From positions 1 through 64,000 of the forward strand of contig JAWVYS010000011.1 of NCBI GenBank assembly GCA_033722555.1: a stretch of DNA of 64,000 nucleotides. Reading direction: 5' to 3'. Below the pieces are notes generated by a model. The model had not been told where the DNA came from and did no database searches. It saw nothing but the letters and a program-made list of their open reading frames with translations. This stretch comes from Brumimicrobium sp033722555 (GTDB lineage Bacteria > Bacteroidota > Bacteroidia > Flavobacteriales_D > Crocinitomicaceae). The translations under genes and the position numbers were made by a program. Each line of letters opens with the position of its first letter. Positions within the stretch are counted from its first letter, which is position 1. Below are positions 1 through 9,251 of the stretch, in pieces.

Positions 1-972
1 ACCATATCATTGTTGTTCCATCCGGTGAATACTTTGAAATGAATGCATCAGTCGTGGCAATGTTCACATCAATAACAGTCATATTCGAATTAACATCATA
101 GGCACTGGGATCAGGCATGGGGTATGCATTTCCATATACCATCCCCGCATTATAGGCGGTGCCGTCATAACCGTAGGTTGCCGTCATTCCAAAATTGTCA
201 GAGACAGCGCCACAGTACGTAGCGAAAACCAGGGTTGGGTCTATTACCAAGCTTACTCGTTCGTTGTAAGAGCCTATTTCAAAGGTCACGGTATTCCCCT
301 CCAGTTTAAAACCGCAGTCAATTTCCACTATTTTTCCGTTCGCGATCTGATAAGCATAAGGCTTTTGTTCTATGATATCGCCAAGGGCAGTGGAAATTAC
401 CAGATTTCCATTTTTATCGATTTTAATATCCCTTTGATTCAGGTAGGTGAGTTTAATTTGCTGAGGATCGCCCTGAGGAGCTACGATAAACTCATACTTT
501 ATCTCTTTTTCCTGCTCTATGAAGCGAAGATCAATATCATCATAGATTTTCTTCAGGGTAAACTCCTCATAACCATGAACTTTCTCAGCCCAGTAACGCG
601 GGTTATTTCCGATAAAATAGTTGTAATAATGATCCGTCTTACCGTTTTTTTCAATTTCCGTAACTTCACGCGCTCCTTCAAACTTAAGGTTTACAACTTT
701 CTGACGAAATTTCAAGGTGTCCGGCAACTGAGATTCCTTGCTGAAATGAGCACTATTAAAATCAGAATAATCCATGAGATGAAAGAGCACTCTGCCTTGT
801 TCAACCCATAGATTACCTCCCGAAAATTTATTCATAAAGAGCACACGGTCATTCCATTGCCCTTTGTTTTCAATGAAGGCATGATGAACAGAGTGCTCAT
901 GGGTTATTTCTTGTGCCCGCGCCGACACAGACAAAACTATCAAAAGTAGCAAGAGTAGTTTTTGAGCCATGG
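1..972 (-). CDS. Secreted ENxGQW/SBBP-type surface protein, 3' part outside window, apparent frameshift near the start
   Basis: I translated this reading frame by hand; it stays open from about 958 down to the window edge. It starts with a hydrophobic signal peptide (LLLLLLIVLSVSARAQ), followed by FIENKGQWNDRVLF. That is the hallmark of a Bacteroidota secreted family (DUF7948-type N-terminus) that often ends in SBBP or PKD repeats and a T9SS or gliding-motility C-terminal domain. Near the window edge AFISKYSPDGTTMIW looks like the first SBBP-type propeller repeat. The natural start is the ATG at 972-970 (MAQK...). However, a run of seven A follows it, and this puts the ATG out of frame: read as written it gives MAQKNYSCYF and a stop. 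One base more, or two fewer, in the A run would restore MAQK(K)LLLLLL. The 3' end, and so any sorting domain, lies outside the window. Confidence 0.75.
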
Positions 973-1197
973 TTTAAAGATAAGCAATTAGTTTGTAAAC
1001 AAATAACCTCGAGGTTCAAAAATTCAGATCAACCTAAGGAATTCATGTCACATTCCGTCATCTTGTCAGTTTCTGACGGCTTAAACTGAAGACATTTATG
1101 TCAAAATGAACCTTATTAGCATGTTTTTGGCGCTGGCATATTAATTGAACAACCGGAAATCGAAATTTATTTTATAAACTGAATAACACAATCTGAT

Positions 1198-3102
1198 ATG
1201 GGAAAAATAATTGGAATAGATTTAGGTACTACCAACTCATGTGTTTCCGTAATGGAAGGAAATGAGCCGGTGGTAATAACCAATGCGGAAGGAAAAAGAA
1301 CAACTCCATCGGTGGTTGCTTTCGTGGAAGGAGGAGAACGAAAAATTGGTGATCCCGCAAAACGTCAAGCGATTACTAACCCGCAAAAAACGGTTTCTTC
1401 GATTAAAAGATTCATGGGTACAACCTTTGATGACGTGAAAGAAGAAGCGCAAAGAATGCCTTACAAGGTAGTTAAAGGAGATAATAACACCCCACGTGTT
1501 CAAATAGATGATAGGACTTATACTCCGCAAGAGATCTCTGCAATGATACTTCAGAAGATGAAGAAAACTGCAGAAGACTATCTCGGACAGGAAGTTACTG
1601 AGGCGGTGGTTACAGTTCCGGCGTATTTCAACGATTCACAACGTCAGGCTACAAAAGAAGCCGGTGAGATTGCGGGACTCAACATTAAACGTATTATCAA
1701 CGAGCCAACTGCTGCTGCATTGGCTTACGGACTCGATAAAAAAGGAATCGATCAGAAGGTAGCCGTTTTCGATTTCGGTGGAGGTACGCATGACGTTTCT
1801 ATCCTCGAACTGGGAGACGGAGTGTTTGAAGTGCTTGCAACCGACGGAGACACGCACCTGGGAGGAGACGACGTTGATGAGGCGATCATCAAATGGCTCG
1901 CAGAAGAATTTAAAAATGATGAAGGAATTGACCTTAGAAAAGATCCAATGGCTCTTCAGCGATTGAAAGAGGCTGCCGAGAAGGCAAAAATAGAGCTTTC
2001 TTCAAGTGCTTCCACTGAGATCAATCTTCCTTACATAATGCCTGTTGACGGTGTGCCAAAACACCTTGTGAGAACATTACAGCGTTCAAAATTTGAGCAG
2101 TTGATTTCGGACATCGTTGAAAAAACAATCGCACCTTGTCGTTCAGCACTTAAAAATGCAGGACTGTCAACAAGCGATATCGATGAAGTCATCCTGGTAG
2201 GTGGTTCAACAAGAATACCTATCATTCAGGATGCGGTGAAAAAATTCTTCGGTAAGGAGCCTTCAAAAGGTGTAAACCCGGATGAAGTAGTTGCCATAGG
2301 TGCAGCCATTCAGGGTGGTGTACTCACCGGTGAAGTAAAAGATGTTCTTCTACTGGATGTAATACCGTTGTCATTGGGTATCGAAACCATGGGTGGTGTA
2401 ATGACTAAACTGATCGAAGCAAATACTACTATACCGACCAAAAAATCGGAAGTATTCTCGACAGCGGCAGACAATCAGCCATCTGTAGATATTCACGTCC
2501 TTCAAGGGGAAAGAGCTATGGCTGCTGACAACAAGACTTTGGGTCGCTTCCAGTTGACTGACATTCCACCGGCGAGAAGAGGAGAACCACAAATTGAGGT
2601 AACCTTCGACATCGATGCTAACGGTATCATGAATATCTCAGCCAAGGATAAAGGAACCGGAAAAGAGCAATCGATTAAAATAGAAGCATCTTCAGGGTTG
2701 AGCGACGAAGAAATCGAAAGAATGAAAACGGAGGCAAAAGCCAACGAAGAAGCTGATAAAAAGAAGAAGGAAGAAATCGAGAAACTCAATAAAGCGGATT
2801 CTCTTATCTTCCAGACTGAGCGTCAGCTTAAAGAGTATGGTGATAAAATTCCTGAAGACAAGAAAAAACCGATCGAGGATGCTCTTGCGGAACTTAAATC
2901 AGCTTACGAAGCTAAGGATATCGCAAAACTGGATGAGGCATCAGAAAAACTGAACACCGTATTCCAGGCGGCATCTGCTGAAATGTATCAGGATCAAAAC
3001 ACCGGAGCTCAAGGAGGTTCTCAACAATCTTCCGGCGAAGGTGCAACCGACGATGAAGTTACCGATGTTGACTTCGAGGAAGTTGATGAAGACAAAAAAT
3101 AA
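1198..3102 (+). CDS. dnaK: Molecular chaperone DnaK (Hsp70)
   Basis: This is a cytoplasmic ATP-dependent Hsp70 chaperone that works with DnaJ and GrpE, which are encoded about 36 kb away at 38945-40627. The protein has 634 residues, the normal length. The N-terminal phosphate loop IGIDLGTTNSCV, the second phosphate loop region FDFGGGTHDVS and the adenosine motif ILVGGSTRIP are all present. The substrate-binding domain follows, then a charged helical lid and the acidic C-terminal tail (DVDFEEVDEDKK) typical of bacterial DnaK. The His in GGGTHDVS, where many DnaKs have Phe, is from memory common in flavobacterial DnaK and not a defect. The gene stands alone, with a 225-bp upstream gap and a strong terminator behind it. 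Confidence 0.98.
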   Translation: MGKIIGIDLGTTNSCVSVMEGNEPVVITNAEGKRTTPSVVAFVEGGERKIGDPAKRQAITNPQKTVSSIKRFMGTTFDDVKEEAQRMPYKVVKGDNNTPRVQIDDRTYTPQEISAMILQKMKKTAEDYLGQEVTEAVVTVPAYFNDSQRQATKEAGEIAGLNIKRIINEPTAAALAYGLDKKGIDQKVAVFDFGGGTHDVSILELGDGVFEVLATDGDTHLGGDDVDEAIIKWLAEEFKNDEGIDLRKDPMALQRLKEAAEKAKIELSSSASTEINLPYIMPVDGVPKHLVRTLQRSKFEQLISDIVEKTIAPCRSALKNAGLSTSDIDEVILVGGSTRIPIIQDAVKKFFGKEPSKGVNPDEVVAIGAAIQGGVLTGEVKDVLLLDVIPLSLGIETMGGVMTKLIEANTTIPTKKSEVFSTAADNQPSVDIHVLQGERAMAADNKTLGRFQLTDIPPARRGEPQIEVTFDIDANGIMNISAKDKGTGKEQSIKIEASSGLSDEEIERMKTEAKANEEADKKKKEEIEKLNKADSLIFQTERQLKEYGDKIPEDKKKPIEDALAELKSAYEAKDIAKLDEASEKLNTVFQAASAEMYQDQNTGAQGGSQQSSGEGATDDEVTDVDFEEVDEDKK

Positions 3103-3120
3103 TCGGGATTAATCCTGCAA

Positions 3121-3149
3121 AAAGTCACTCCATCCGGGGTGACTTTTTT
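3121..3149 (+). terminator. Rho-independent terminator of dnaK
   Basis: Stem AAGTCAC / GTGACTT with a roughly ten-base loop, followed by a T run, 19 bases after the dnaK stop codon. Confidence 0.85.
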
Positions 3150-3209
3150 TATTTTTATTTGCTTTTACTGAAGGTCTCTGCCATCTCTGTGAGAGTGCCA
3201 AAAAAACAT

Positions 3210-3217
3210 TATCTTTG
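3210..3217 (+). promoter_or_regulatory. Bacteroidota -7 promoter element for the purM-like gene
   Basis: TATCTTTG matches the Bacteroidota sigma-A -7 consensus TAnnTTTG. It lies 17 bases before the ATG at 3235. I see no clear -33 TTG. Confidence 0.65.
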
Positions 3218-3234
3218 CGTTTTTAAACCCGTAT

Positions 3235-4401
3235 ATGTCAGACAATCGATATAATTTAAGAGGAGTTTCTGCCGGTAAAGAGGACGTACATAACGCAATT
3301 GCTACAATAGATAAGGGATTGTTTCCAAAGGCGTTTTGTAAAATTGTTCCTGATTATTTGAGTGGAGACGAAAATTATTGCGTGGTGATGCATGCCGATG
3401 GAGCAGGCACCAAATCTTCTCTGGCATATATGTACTGGAAGGAAACCGGTGATCTATCCGTTTGGAAAGGAATAGCCCAGGACGCACTCATCATGAATAT
3501 CGATGACCTCCTTTGTGTTGGTGCAACAGACAACATTCTTTTATCATCCACCATAGGAAGAAACAAAAACCTTATCCCCGGTGAAGTTATATCGACCCTT
3601 ATAAACGGTACGGAAGAGTTACTCGCCGAATTACGGGAGATGGGCATAGGCATCCATTCCACCGGTGGAGAAACTGCCGACGTCGGAGATCTTGTCCGGA
3701 CTATAATCGTTGATTCAACCGTTGTTTGCAGAATGAAAAAAAGTGAGGTAATCACGAATAAAAATATTCAGGCCGGTGACGTAATCGTGGGACTTGCATC
3801 TTTCGGACAGGCAAATTACGAGAAAGAATACAACGGTGGTATGGGATCGAACGGATTAACCTCAGCACGACATGACGTATTCAGTAAATATCTCGCAGAG
3901 AAATACCCGGAAAGTTTTGATCCTTTGGTGCCGGATAACCTGATCTACAGTGGAAATTTCAAACTGACGGATCGCATAGAAGGTTCCCCTCTGGATGCAG
4001 GAAAGCTTGTTCTTTCCCCTACCCGGACTTATGCACCGATAATCAAGGAAATTTTGGAACATTATCGTGATCAGATTCACGGAATGGTGCATTGTAGCGG
4101 AGGTGCACAGACAAAGGTGCTTCATTTCATTGAAGACCTTCACGTAATCAAGGATAATTTGTTCAATGCTCCTCCCCTGTTTGAAACAATTCAAAAAGCA
4201 TCAGGCACGGACTGGAAAGAAATGTACAAAGTATTTAATATGGGGCATCGAATGGAGCTGTACGTTCCTGAAAACATAGCTGCCGATCTTATCCGTATTT
4301 CAGAATCCTTTGGAGTCGCGGCTCAGGTCGTGGGACGTGTAGAGGAAAGCGATGAGAAAAAACTGACTATTCGTTCTCCATACGGTACATTCGAATATTA
4401 A
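3235..4401 (+). CDS. purM: PurM-like AIR synthase (phosphoribosylformylglycinamidine cyclo-ligase)
   Basis: This is probably the purine-pathway enzyme that closes FGAM to AIR with ATP. The 388-residue protein fits the divergent AIR synthase form found in Bacteroidota. Recognisable blocks are MHADGAGTKSSLAY (nucleotide and substrate loop), IAQDALIMNIDDLLCVGAT, STGGETADVGDLV, and MVHCSGGAQTKVLHFI near residue 290. The ending NMGHRMELYV is the PurM-family FNMG region. The next gene, prfA, starts 7 bases downstream, so the two are likely co-transcribed from the promoter at 3210. It could be another member of the PurM/SelD fold, but the conserved blocks and length favour PurM. Confidence 0.88.
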   Translation: MSDNRYNLRGVSAGKEDVHNAIATIDKGLFPKAFCKIVPDYLSGDENYCVVMHADGAGTKSSLAYMYWKETGDLSVWKGIAQDALIMNIDDLLCVGATDNILLSSTIGRNKNLIPGEVISTLINGTEELLAELREMGIGIHSTGGETADVGDLVRTIIVDSTVVCRMKKSEVITNKNIQAGDVIVGLASFGQANYEKEYNGGMGSNGLTSARHDVFSKYLAEKYPESFDPLVPDNLIYSGNFKLTDRIEGSPLDAGKLVLSPTRTYAPIIKEILEHYRDQIHGMVHCSGGAQTKVLHFIEDLHVIKDNLFNAPPLFETIQKASGTDWKEMYKVFNMGHRMELYVPENIAADLIRISESFGVAAQVVGRVEESDEKKLTIRSPYGTFEY

Positions 4402-4408
4402 ATCTTTT

Positions 4409-5497
4409 ATGGACAAAACATTATTAAGCAAATTAGAAGCTATTCATTATCGCTTCAAGGAAGTTGGCCAGTTGATCGTCGATCCTGACATTATCGCCGA
4501 CATGCCTCGTTATGTGAAATTGAATAAAGAGTATAAAGAACTGGAGGAGTTCGATAAGATCTATCATTCGTATAAAAATGTTTTAGAGAATATTAAGTCC
4601 TCCCGAGAACTTCTCGAGCAGGAAAAAGATCCGGAAATGCGGGAGATGGCCAAAATGGAACTCGAAGAACTTGAGGAGAAGCGCCCTGAAATGGAAGAGC
4701 AGATTAAAATGATGCTTATCCCAAAAGATCCGGAGGACGATAAAAATGCCATCATCGAGTTAAGAGCCGGAACGGGCGGAGATGAAGCCTGTATTTTCGT
4801 GGAAGATGTTTACAGAATGTACACCATGTACTTCAAAGAACGTGGCTGGAAGGTTGAGATAATCAATTCGAACGAAGGAACCACAAAGGGGTATAAGGAA
4901 ATATCCATGAATATTGAAGGTGATGGTGTTTACGGAACCCTTAAATTTGAATCAGGCGTTCATCGTGTACAACGGGTTCCTGAAACCGAATCCCAGGGAA
5001 GGGTACATACCTCAGCTATTACTGTTGCCGTATTACCAGAGGCTGAAGAGGTCGATATTGACCTGAATATGGCCGACGTACGAAGAGATACCTTCAGATC
5101 TTCCGGAGCAGGTGGACAGCACGTGAACAAGACTGAATCAGCAATTCGACTGACACATATACCGACCGGAATTGTGGTTGAATGTCAGGATGGACGATCT
5201 CAACATAAAAATTACGAGAAAGCCCTGACCGTGCTGCGTTCAAGAATGTATCAGGTTGAACTTGAGAAAGCTCAGGAAGAACGAGCGGAAAAAAGAAAAT
5301 CACTCGTTTCTACAGGCGACAGATCGGCCAAAATACGTACATACAATTATCCGCAGGGCAGGATTACGGATCACCGTATAAACAAAACGATGTATAACCT
5401 TTCTTCATTTATGAACGGTGATATTCAGGAAATGATAGACGCGTTGAAAATGGCTGAAAATGCTGAAAAAATGAAAGGGGAAGAAAGTCTTACATAA
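4409..5497 (+). CDS. prfA: Peptide chain release factor 1
   Basis: RF1 recognises UAA and UAG stop codons in the ribosomal A site and triggers release of the peptide. The 362-residue protein has the GGQ catalytic loop in SSGAGGQHVNKTESAIR. The stop-codon-reading tripeptide appears as PET in QRVPETESQGR, matching the RF1 PxT pattern rather than the SPF of RF2. A long acidic helical N-terminal domain precedes it. The ATG start is 7 bases after the purM-like gene, so it is the second gene of that transcript. Confidence 0.97.
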   Translation: MDKTLLSKLEAIHYRFKEVGQLIVDPDIIADMPRYVKLNKEYKELEEFDKIYHSYKNVLENIKSSRELLEQEKDPEMREMAKMELEELEEKRPEMEEQIKMMLIPKDPEDDKNAIIELRAGTGGDEACIFVEDVYRMYTMYFKERGWKVEIINSNEGTTKGYKEISMNIEGDGVYGTLKFESGVHRVQRVPETESQGRVHTSAITVAVLPEAEEVDIDLNMADVRRDTFRSSGAGGQHVNKTESAIRLTHIPTGIVVECQDGRSQHKNYEKALTVLRSRMYQVELEKAQEERAEKRKSLVSTGDRSAKIRTYNYPQGRITDHRINKTMYNLSSFMNGDIQEMIDALKMAENAEKMKGEESLT

Positions 5498-5551
5498 AAT
5501 AAAGGCCTATAAATTCCGGTTTGCAGTAGCATTTGATCGAATAATTTAAAG

Positions 5552-6376
5552 ATGACAAAAGACACATTAATCAAAGAAATAAAAGAAAGGAGCTCATTTC
5601 TGTGCGTGGGTCTGGACACCGATCTTGATCGAATACCCGGTCATCTTCGGGATTTGGAAGATCCTATTTATGAATTCAACAAAGCAATTATTGATGCTAC
5701 AAAGGATTATTGTGTAGCGTATAAACCCAACATAGCTTTCTATGAATGTCTGGGGCCAAAGGGCTGGGAATCTCTTAAGAAAACACTTGATTATATTCCT
5801 AAAAATAAATTCACCATTGCAGATGCAAAACGTGGAGATATTGGAAATACTTCACGTTACTATGCGAAAACATTTTTCGAATACCTGGATTTTGATGCGG
5901 TAACAATCGCTCCCTACATGGGAGAAGATTCAATTACTCCATTTTTGGAATTTGAAAACAAATGGGTGATTGTTCTTGCATTAACCTCCAACAAAGGGGC
6001 GCTTGATTTTCAATTCATGACGGACATGAAAGGGGAAAAACTCTACGAGCGTGTTTTGAAGAAAACCGCCAAATGGGGAACACCCGACAACCTGATGTAC
6101 GTGGTAGGAGCAACACGCGCAGAAGATATAGAAACTGTCCGGAAAAATGTTCCTCAACATTTCTTCCTTGTGCCGGGAATCGGAGCGCAGGGAGGTAAAC
6201 TAACAGATGTTGCCCAGTACGGCTGGAACGATAACTGCGGCTTATTGGTGAATGCTTCCAGAAGCATTTTATACGCCTCGGAAGGAAAAGATTTTGCGGA
6301 AAAAGCCAAGGAAAAAGCAAAAGAAATCCAAAAGGAAATGGCCGAAATTCTTTTTGAAAAGGGGTTTGTTGTTTAA
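5552..6376 (+). CDS. pyrF: Orotidine 5'-phosphate decarboxylase (PyrF type 2)
   Basis: This enzyme carries out the last step of UMP synthesis, decarboxylating OMP to UMP. At 274 residues it has the length of the long, type 2 subfamily. It carries the opening LCVGLDTDLDRIP, the substrate motif YKPNIAFYE, the catalytic lysine block TIADAKRGDIGNTS, and the phosphate-binding end VPGIGAQGG followed by VNASRSILYA. It sits 54 bases after prfA in the same direction and may share its transcript. No clear terminator follows. Confidence 0.96.
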   Translation: MTKDTLIKEIKERSSFLCVGLDTDLDRIPGHLRDLEDPIYEFNKAIIDATKDYCVAYKPNIAFYECLGPKGWESLKKTLDYIPKNKFTIADAKRGDIGNTSRYYAKTFFEYLDFDAVTIAPYMGEDSITPFLEFENKWVIVLALTSNKGALDFQFMTDMKGEKLYERVLKKTAKWGTPDNLMYVVGATRAEDIETVRKNVPQHFFLVPGIGAQGGKLTDVAQYGWNDNCGLLVNASRSILYASEGKDFAEKAKEKAKEIQKEMAEILFEKGFVV

Positions 6377-6432
6377 TATTTCTCCCGTTTCGTAGCAGGT
6401 GCACTGCAGCGGAGCGGAGTTCAGATTATTCA

Positions 6433-6786
6433 TTAAAGTATGAACCAAATATTCATCACAGTAAACAATGCAAAAAGAATCAACACGATCAAATATAGAG
6501 TAAAATAAACCTTCCTTTTGCCTGTATTGTTTGTCATTTGATTCAACTTACTTAAAAGCATACCAAAGATAAACACAGAAACAATTCCAAAGAATATAGC
6601 TATAAAATGGATTATTCCGGAGTCATTAGGATTCATTCCAAACAGAATTCTTTGATAAAAGTTTGTCTGCTTTTCAACATAAGATGCATCAGGAGAATTA
6701 CTGCAAATATATATCCATCCTAAAGCCTGATAAACAGAAACAATACCTAAAAGAAAACCGACAGGAAATAAAATTTTATTTTTCAT
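6433..6786 (-). CDS. Small membrane protein, unknown function
   Basis: The protein has 117 residues and three probable membrane segments: about residues 5-25 (LFPVGFLLGIVSVYQALGW), about 60-80 (IHFIAIFFGIVSVFIFGMLL) and about 95-117 at the C-terminus. A short basic stretch (NTGKRKVY) separates the last two. I recognise no family. It lies 33 bases downstream of the adenine deaminase gene on the same strand and may be read through from it. The composition is AT-rich. Confidence 0.7.
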   Translation of the reverse strand: MKNKILFPVGFLLGIVSVYQALGWIYICSNSPDASYVEKQTNFYQRILFGMNPNDSGIIHFIAIFFGIVSVFIFGMLLSKLNQMTNNTGKRKVYFTLYLIVLILFALFTVMNIWFIL

Positions 6787-6819
6787 TTGTTTTTAAGCTT
6801 TAGAAATAAGTGAATAATG

Positions 6820-8451
6820 CTAATCTCCATAATCATAAACCGAAACAAACTCAAACTTCTCTCCGTCAAACAGTCCCTTATCGCTCAGCTTTAATTTTGG
6901 GATGACAAGCAAAGCACAAAAAGAAAGCGTCATGTATGGAGCGCTCAAAGTCGAACCGAGCAATTTAGCCTGTCTGTCCATTTCCTCGTACTCCTGGGCA
7001 ACGAGATCTCCGTCACGATCAGACATAATTCCCGCAACAGGGAGTGAAAGTAATTTTTGATCCTGTCCTGATGCTAAAGAGATTCCCCCTTTCGCTTGAA
7101 TGATCAGGTTAATGGCACTGCAAATATCCCTGTCATTGGTGCCAACGGCTATAATGTTATGACTGTCATGAGCTACGCATGAAGCAATAGCGCCTTTTTT
7201 CAATCCGAAATTCTGTACAAAGGACATGGCAGGAAGCGCTTTCCGGTAACGGTTTACCACCACCATTTTAAGTATGTCTTTTGAGAGATCACTTTCTAAA
7301 TAGCCTTTGGATTCCGGAAGAACGGCTTTTCTTTCGCGTGTGATGAGTTGCCCGTCCTCTACCTCAATAACCCTTACTGGTCTATGCTCATCGATAACCC
7401 TGATGGCTTTCTCTGAAATCTCAGAGCACTGAAAGTTATTTATCGTTTCCGGACGCGGGGAATGAAACAGGGTTTTACCTTTTTCAGCAACCTTCACTCC
7501 ATCGATAAATGTAGAAACAACCTCAAACTCACTGAGGTCTTTAACTATACAAAAATCGGCTGAATCACCCTCCCGAAGTAAACCAACCTCCATAGTATAG
7601 TGTTGGATTGTATTGAGTGAGCAAGCCCTAAGAACATTAAAAAGGTTACATCCTTTTTCCACTGCACGTTTAGCGAGATTATTGATATGACTGTCTACGA
7701 GATCATTCGGATGTTTATCATCAGAGCAAAACATGACCATCTCAGGGTGCGAATCAATAAGCGGCCAAAGTGCTTCAAAGTTTTTTGCGGCACTTCCCTC
7801 TCGGATTGAAATCTTCATTCCGTAATTCAGTTTATCAAGCGCCTCTTCGATGGTGAAACATTCATGGTCCGTTGAAATACCGGACTGAATATATTTTCCC
7901 GCTACCTCACCGCGCAAACCCGGAGCGTGGCCGTCAATCACTTTGCCCAGCTTTTTGGCCAACTCAATTTTCGCAAGAACCTCGGTATCACCATTCAGTA
8001 CACCCGGAAAATTCATCATTTCAGCAAGGTAATTCACCCGTGGAAGCTTGAAAAGCTCTTCCATATCATCGAGATCAATAGTCGCACCGGCCGTTTCGAA
8101 AGAAGTTGCCGGCACACAGGAAGGCACACCGAAATAAAACTTGAAAGGCGTTTTATTACCGTTTTCTATCATGAATTCCACTCCTGATTTACCAAGTACA
8201 TTGCCGATTTCGTGAGGGTCAGACACCGTAGCCACCGTTCCGTGCCTAACCGCAATCCTGGCGAATTCAGTGGGCACAAGCATAGAGCTTTCTACATGAA
8301 CATGAGCATCTATAAAGCCGGGAATAATATAATGGTTAGGAACGTGGTCACATGCTCTGATTTTCGCGATTTTTTCTCCTTCAATACTAATTTCTCCTTT
8401 GAATATTCGCTCATTAAAAACATCGACGATATGACCCTTCACTTTTTGCAT
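6820..8451 (-). CDS. ade: Adenine deaminase
   Basis: This is a metal-dependent amidohydrolase that converts adenine to hypoxanthine and ammonia in purine salvage. The 543-residue length is typical. The metal-binding motif GFIDAHVHVESS puts its histidines near residues 50 and 52. Further ligands appear as VIDGHAPGL and STDHEC, followed by CSDDKHPNDL, which carries the catalytic aspartate region. The C-terminal ade-specific domain includes VAHDSHNIIAVGTND. The start ATG at 8451 gives a normal N-terminus. It is divergent from the small pterin dehydratase gene; a weak -7-like TAAAGATA (reverse strand) lies about 20 bases upstream. Confidence 0.96.
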   Translation of the reverse strand: MQKVKGHIVDVFNERIFKGEISIEGEKIAKIRACDHVPNHYIIPGFIDAHVHVESSMLVPTEFARIAVRHGTVATVSDPHEIGNVLGKSGVEFMIENGNKTPFKFYFGVPSCVPATSFETAGATIDLDDMEELFKLPRVNYLAEMMNFPGVLNGDTEVLAKIELAKKLGKVIDGHAPGLRGEVAGKYIQSGISTDHECFTIEEALDKLNYGMKISIREGSAAKNFEALWPLIDSHPEMVMFCSDDKHPNDLVDSHINNLAKRAVEKGCNLFNVLRACSLNTIQHYTMEVGLLREGDSADFCIVKDLSEFEVVSTFIDGVKVAEKGKTLFHSPRPETINNFQCSEISEKAIRVIDEHRPVRVIEVEDGQLITRERKAVLPESKGYLESDLSKDILKMVVVNRYRKALPAMSFVQNFGLKKGAIASCVAHDSHNIIAVGTNDRDICSAINLIIQAKGGISLASGQDQKLLSLPVAGIMSDRDGDLVAQEYEEMDRQAKLLGSTLSAPYMTLSFCALLVIPKLKLSDKGLFDGEKFEFVSVYDYGD

Positions 8452-8578
8452 CCGTTTCTTCTATAACCGCTAAAGATAAAACATTATTAAAACTTCGAAG
8501 TTCTTCAAATTCTATTTGCATTTGGGAAGAAAAACTCTTATTTTTAGGAGAACAGTTAATAATTAAAAAATTACAAAC

Positions 8579-8812
8579 ATGAGTTGGACTAAAAAAAATG
8601 ACAGATTAGTAAATGAATTCAGTTTTGAAAATTTCAAACAAGCTTTGGCTTTTGTTAATAAAACAGGAGACCTCGCTGAAATGGAACAGCATCACCCGGA
8701 CATTTATATACACGATTACAACAAAGTCAGAATTGAACTGAGTACCCACGATGAGGGTAACATGGTAACTGAAAAAGACAGAGATCTGGCTTCGAAAATT
8801 GACAAATTATAA
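8579..8812 (+). CDS. 4a-hydroxytetrahydrobiopterin dehydratase (pterin-4a-carbinolamine dehydratase)
   Basis: This 77-residue protein carries the family's catalytic core: EQHHPDIYIHDYNKVRIEL, then STHDEGNMVTEKDRDLASKID. In this family the paired histidines of the HHP motif and the later TH histidine dehydrate 4a-hydroxytetrahydropterin. It is slightly shorter than the usual roughly 95-110 residues, lacking part of the N-terminal strand region. Pterin enzymes also occur at 27167-28213, but they are not linked to it. It is probably a single-gene transcript. Confidence 0.92.
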   Translation: MSWTKKNDRLVNEFSFENFKQALAFVNKTGDLAEMEQHHPDIYIHDYNKVRIELSTHDEGNMVTEKDRDLASKIDKL

Positions 8813-8846
8813 AAACCCAAAGTTAAGTATACAGTAAGCGCAATAG

Positions 8847-9251
8847 TTATCCCATGTAAGACTGCAGGATAATTGTTGCACTTACTTCATCTATAAGCTC
8901 TTTGTTTCTGCGGTTCTTTTTTGACACTCCTCCCTGAACCATCGATTGCATTGCTAATTTTGAAGTAAATCGTTCATCGATCATAACGATTTCAATTCCG
9001 GGAAACTGTTTTTCCAAAGCCATCTTAAGTTGCCGTACATTTTCCGAACTGTGCGTATCGGTCATGTCCAATCGCTTCGGTTCGCCCAGAACTATCGTAC
9101 CGACATTCTTCTCGGAAACCAATTTTATCAGAAACTCCATAAGGTCTTTCGAATCCACGGTAGTTAATCCTGAAGCGATGATATTATTTTCATCCGAGAT
9201 CGCAATGCCCGTTCGTTTCAGGCCAAAATCCAACGCAACTATTCGCTTCAT
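8847..9251 (-). CDS. ruvX: RuvX/YqgF-family nuclease (pre-16S rRNA nuclease)
   Basis: This RNase H-fold protein was first called a Holliday junction resolvase-like protein and is now linked to 16S rRNA 5'-end maturation. The 134-residue protein begins RIVALDFGLKRTGIAISD, with the first catalytic Asp. VLGEPKRLDMTDT holds the usual VG(L/E)P block, and DERFTSKLA and the final ELIDEVSATIIL complete the site. Its ATG overlaps the stop codon of the upstream M1 aminopeptidase gene by one base (TAATG), so the two are translationally coupled. Confidence 0.95.
   Translation of the reverse strand: MKRIVALDFGLKRTGIAISDENNIIASGLTTVDSKDLMEFLIKLVSEKNVGTIVLGEPKRLDMTDTHSSENVRQLKMALEKQFPGIEIVMIDERFTSKLAMQSMVQGGVSKKNRRNKELIDEVSATIILQSYMG

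Noticed and set aside
365..811. Plus-strand open frame of 148 codons
   Set aside because: It is the shadow of the secreted ENxGQW gene on the minus strand, which has a signal peptide and family motif.
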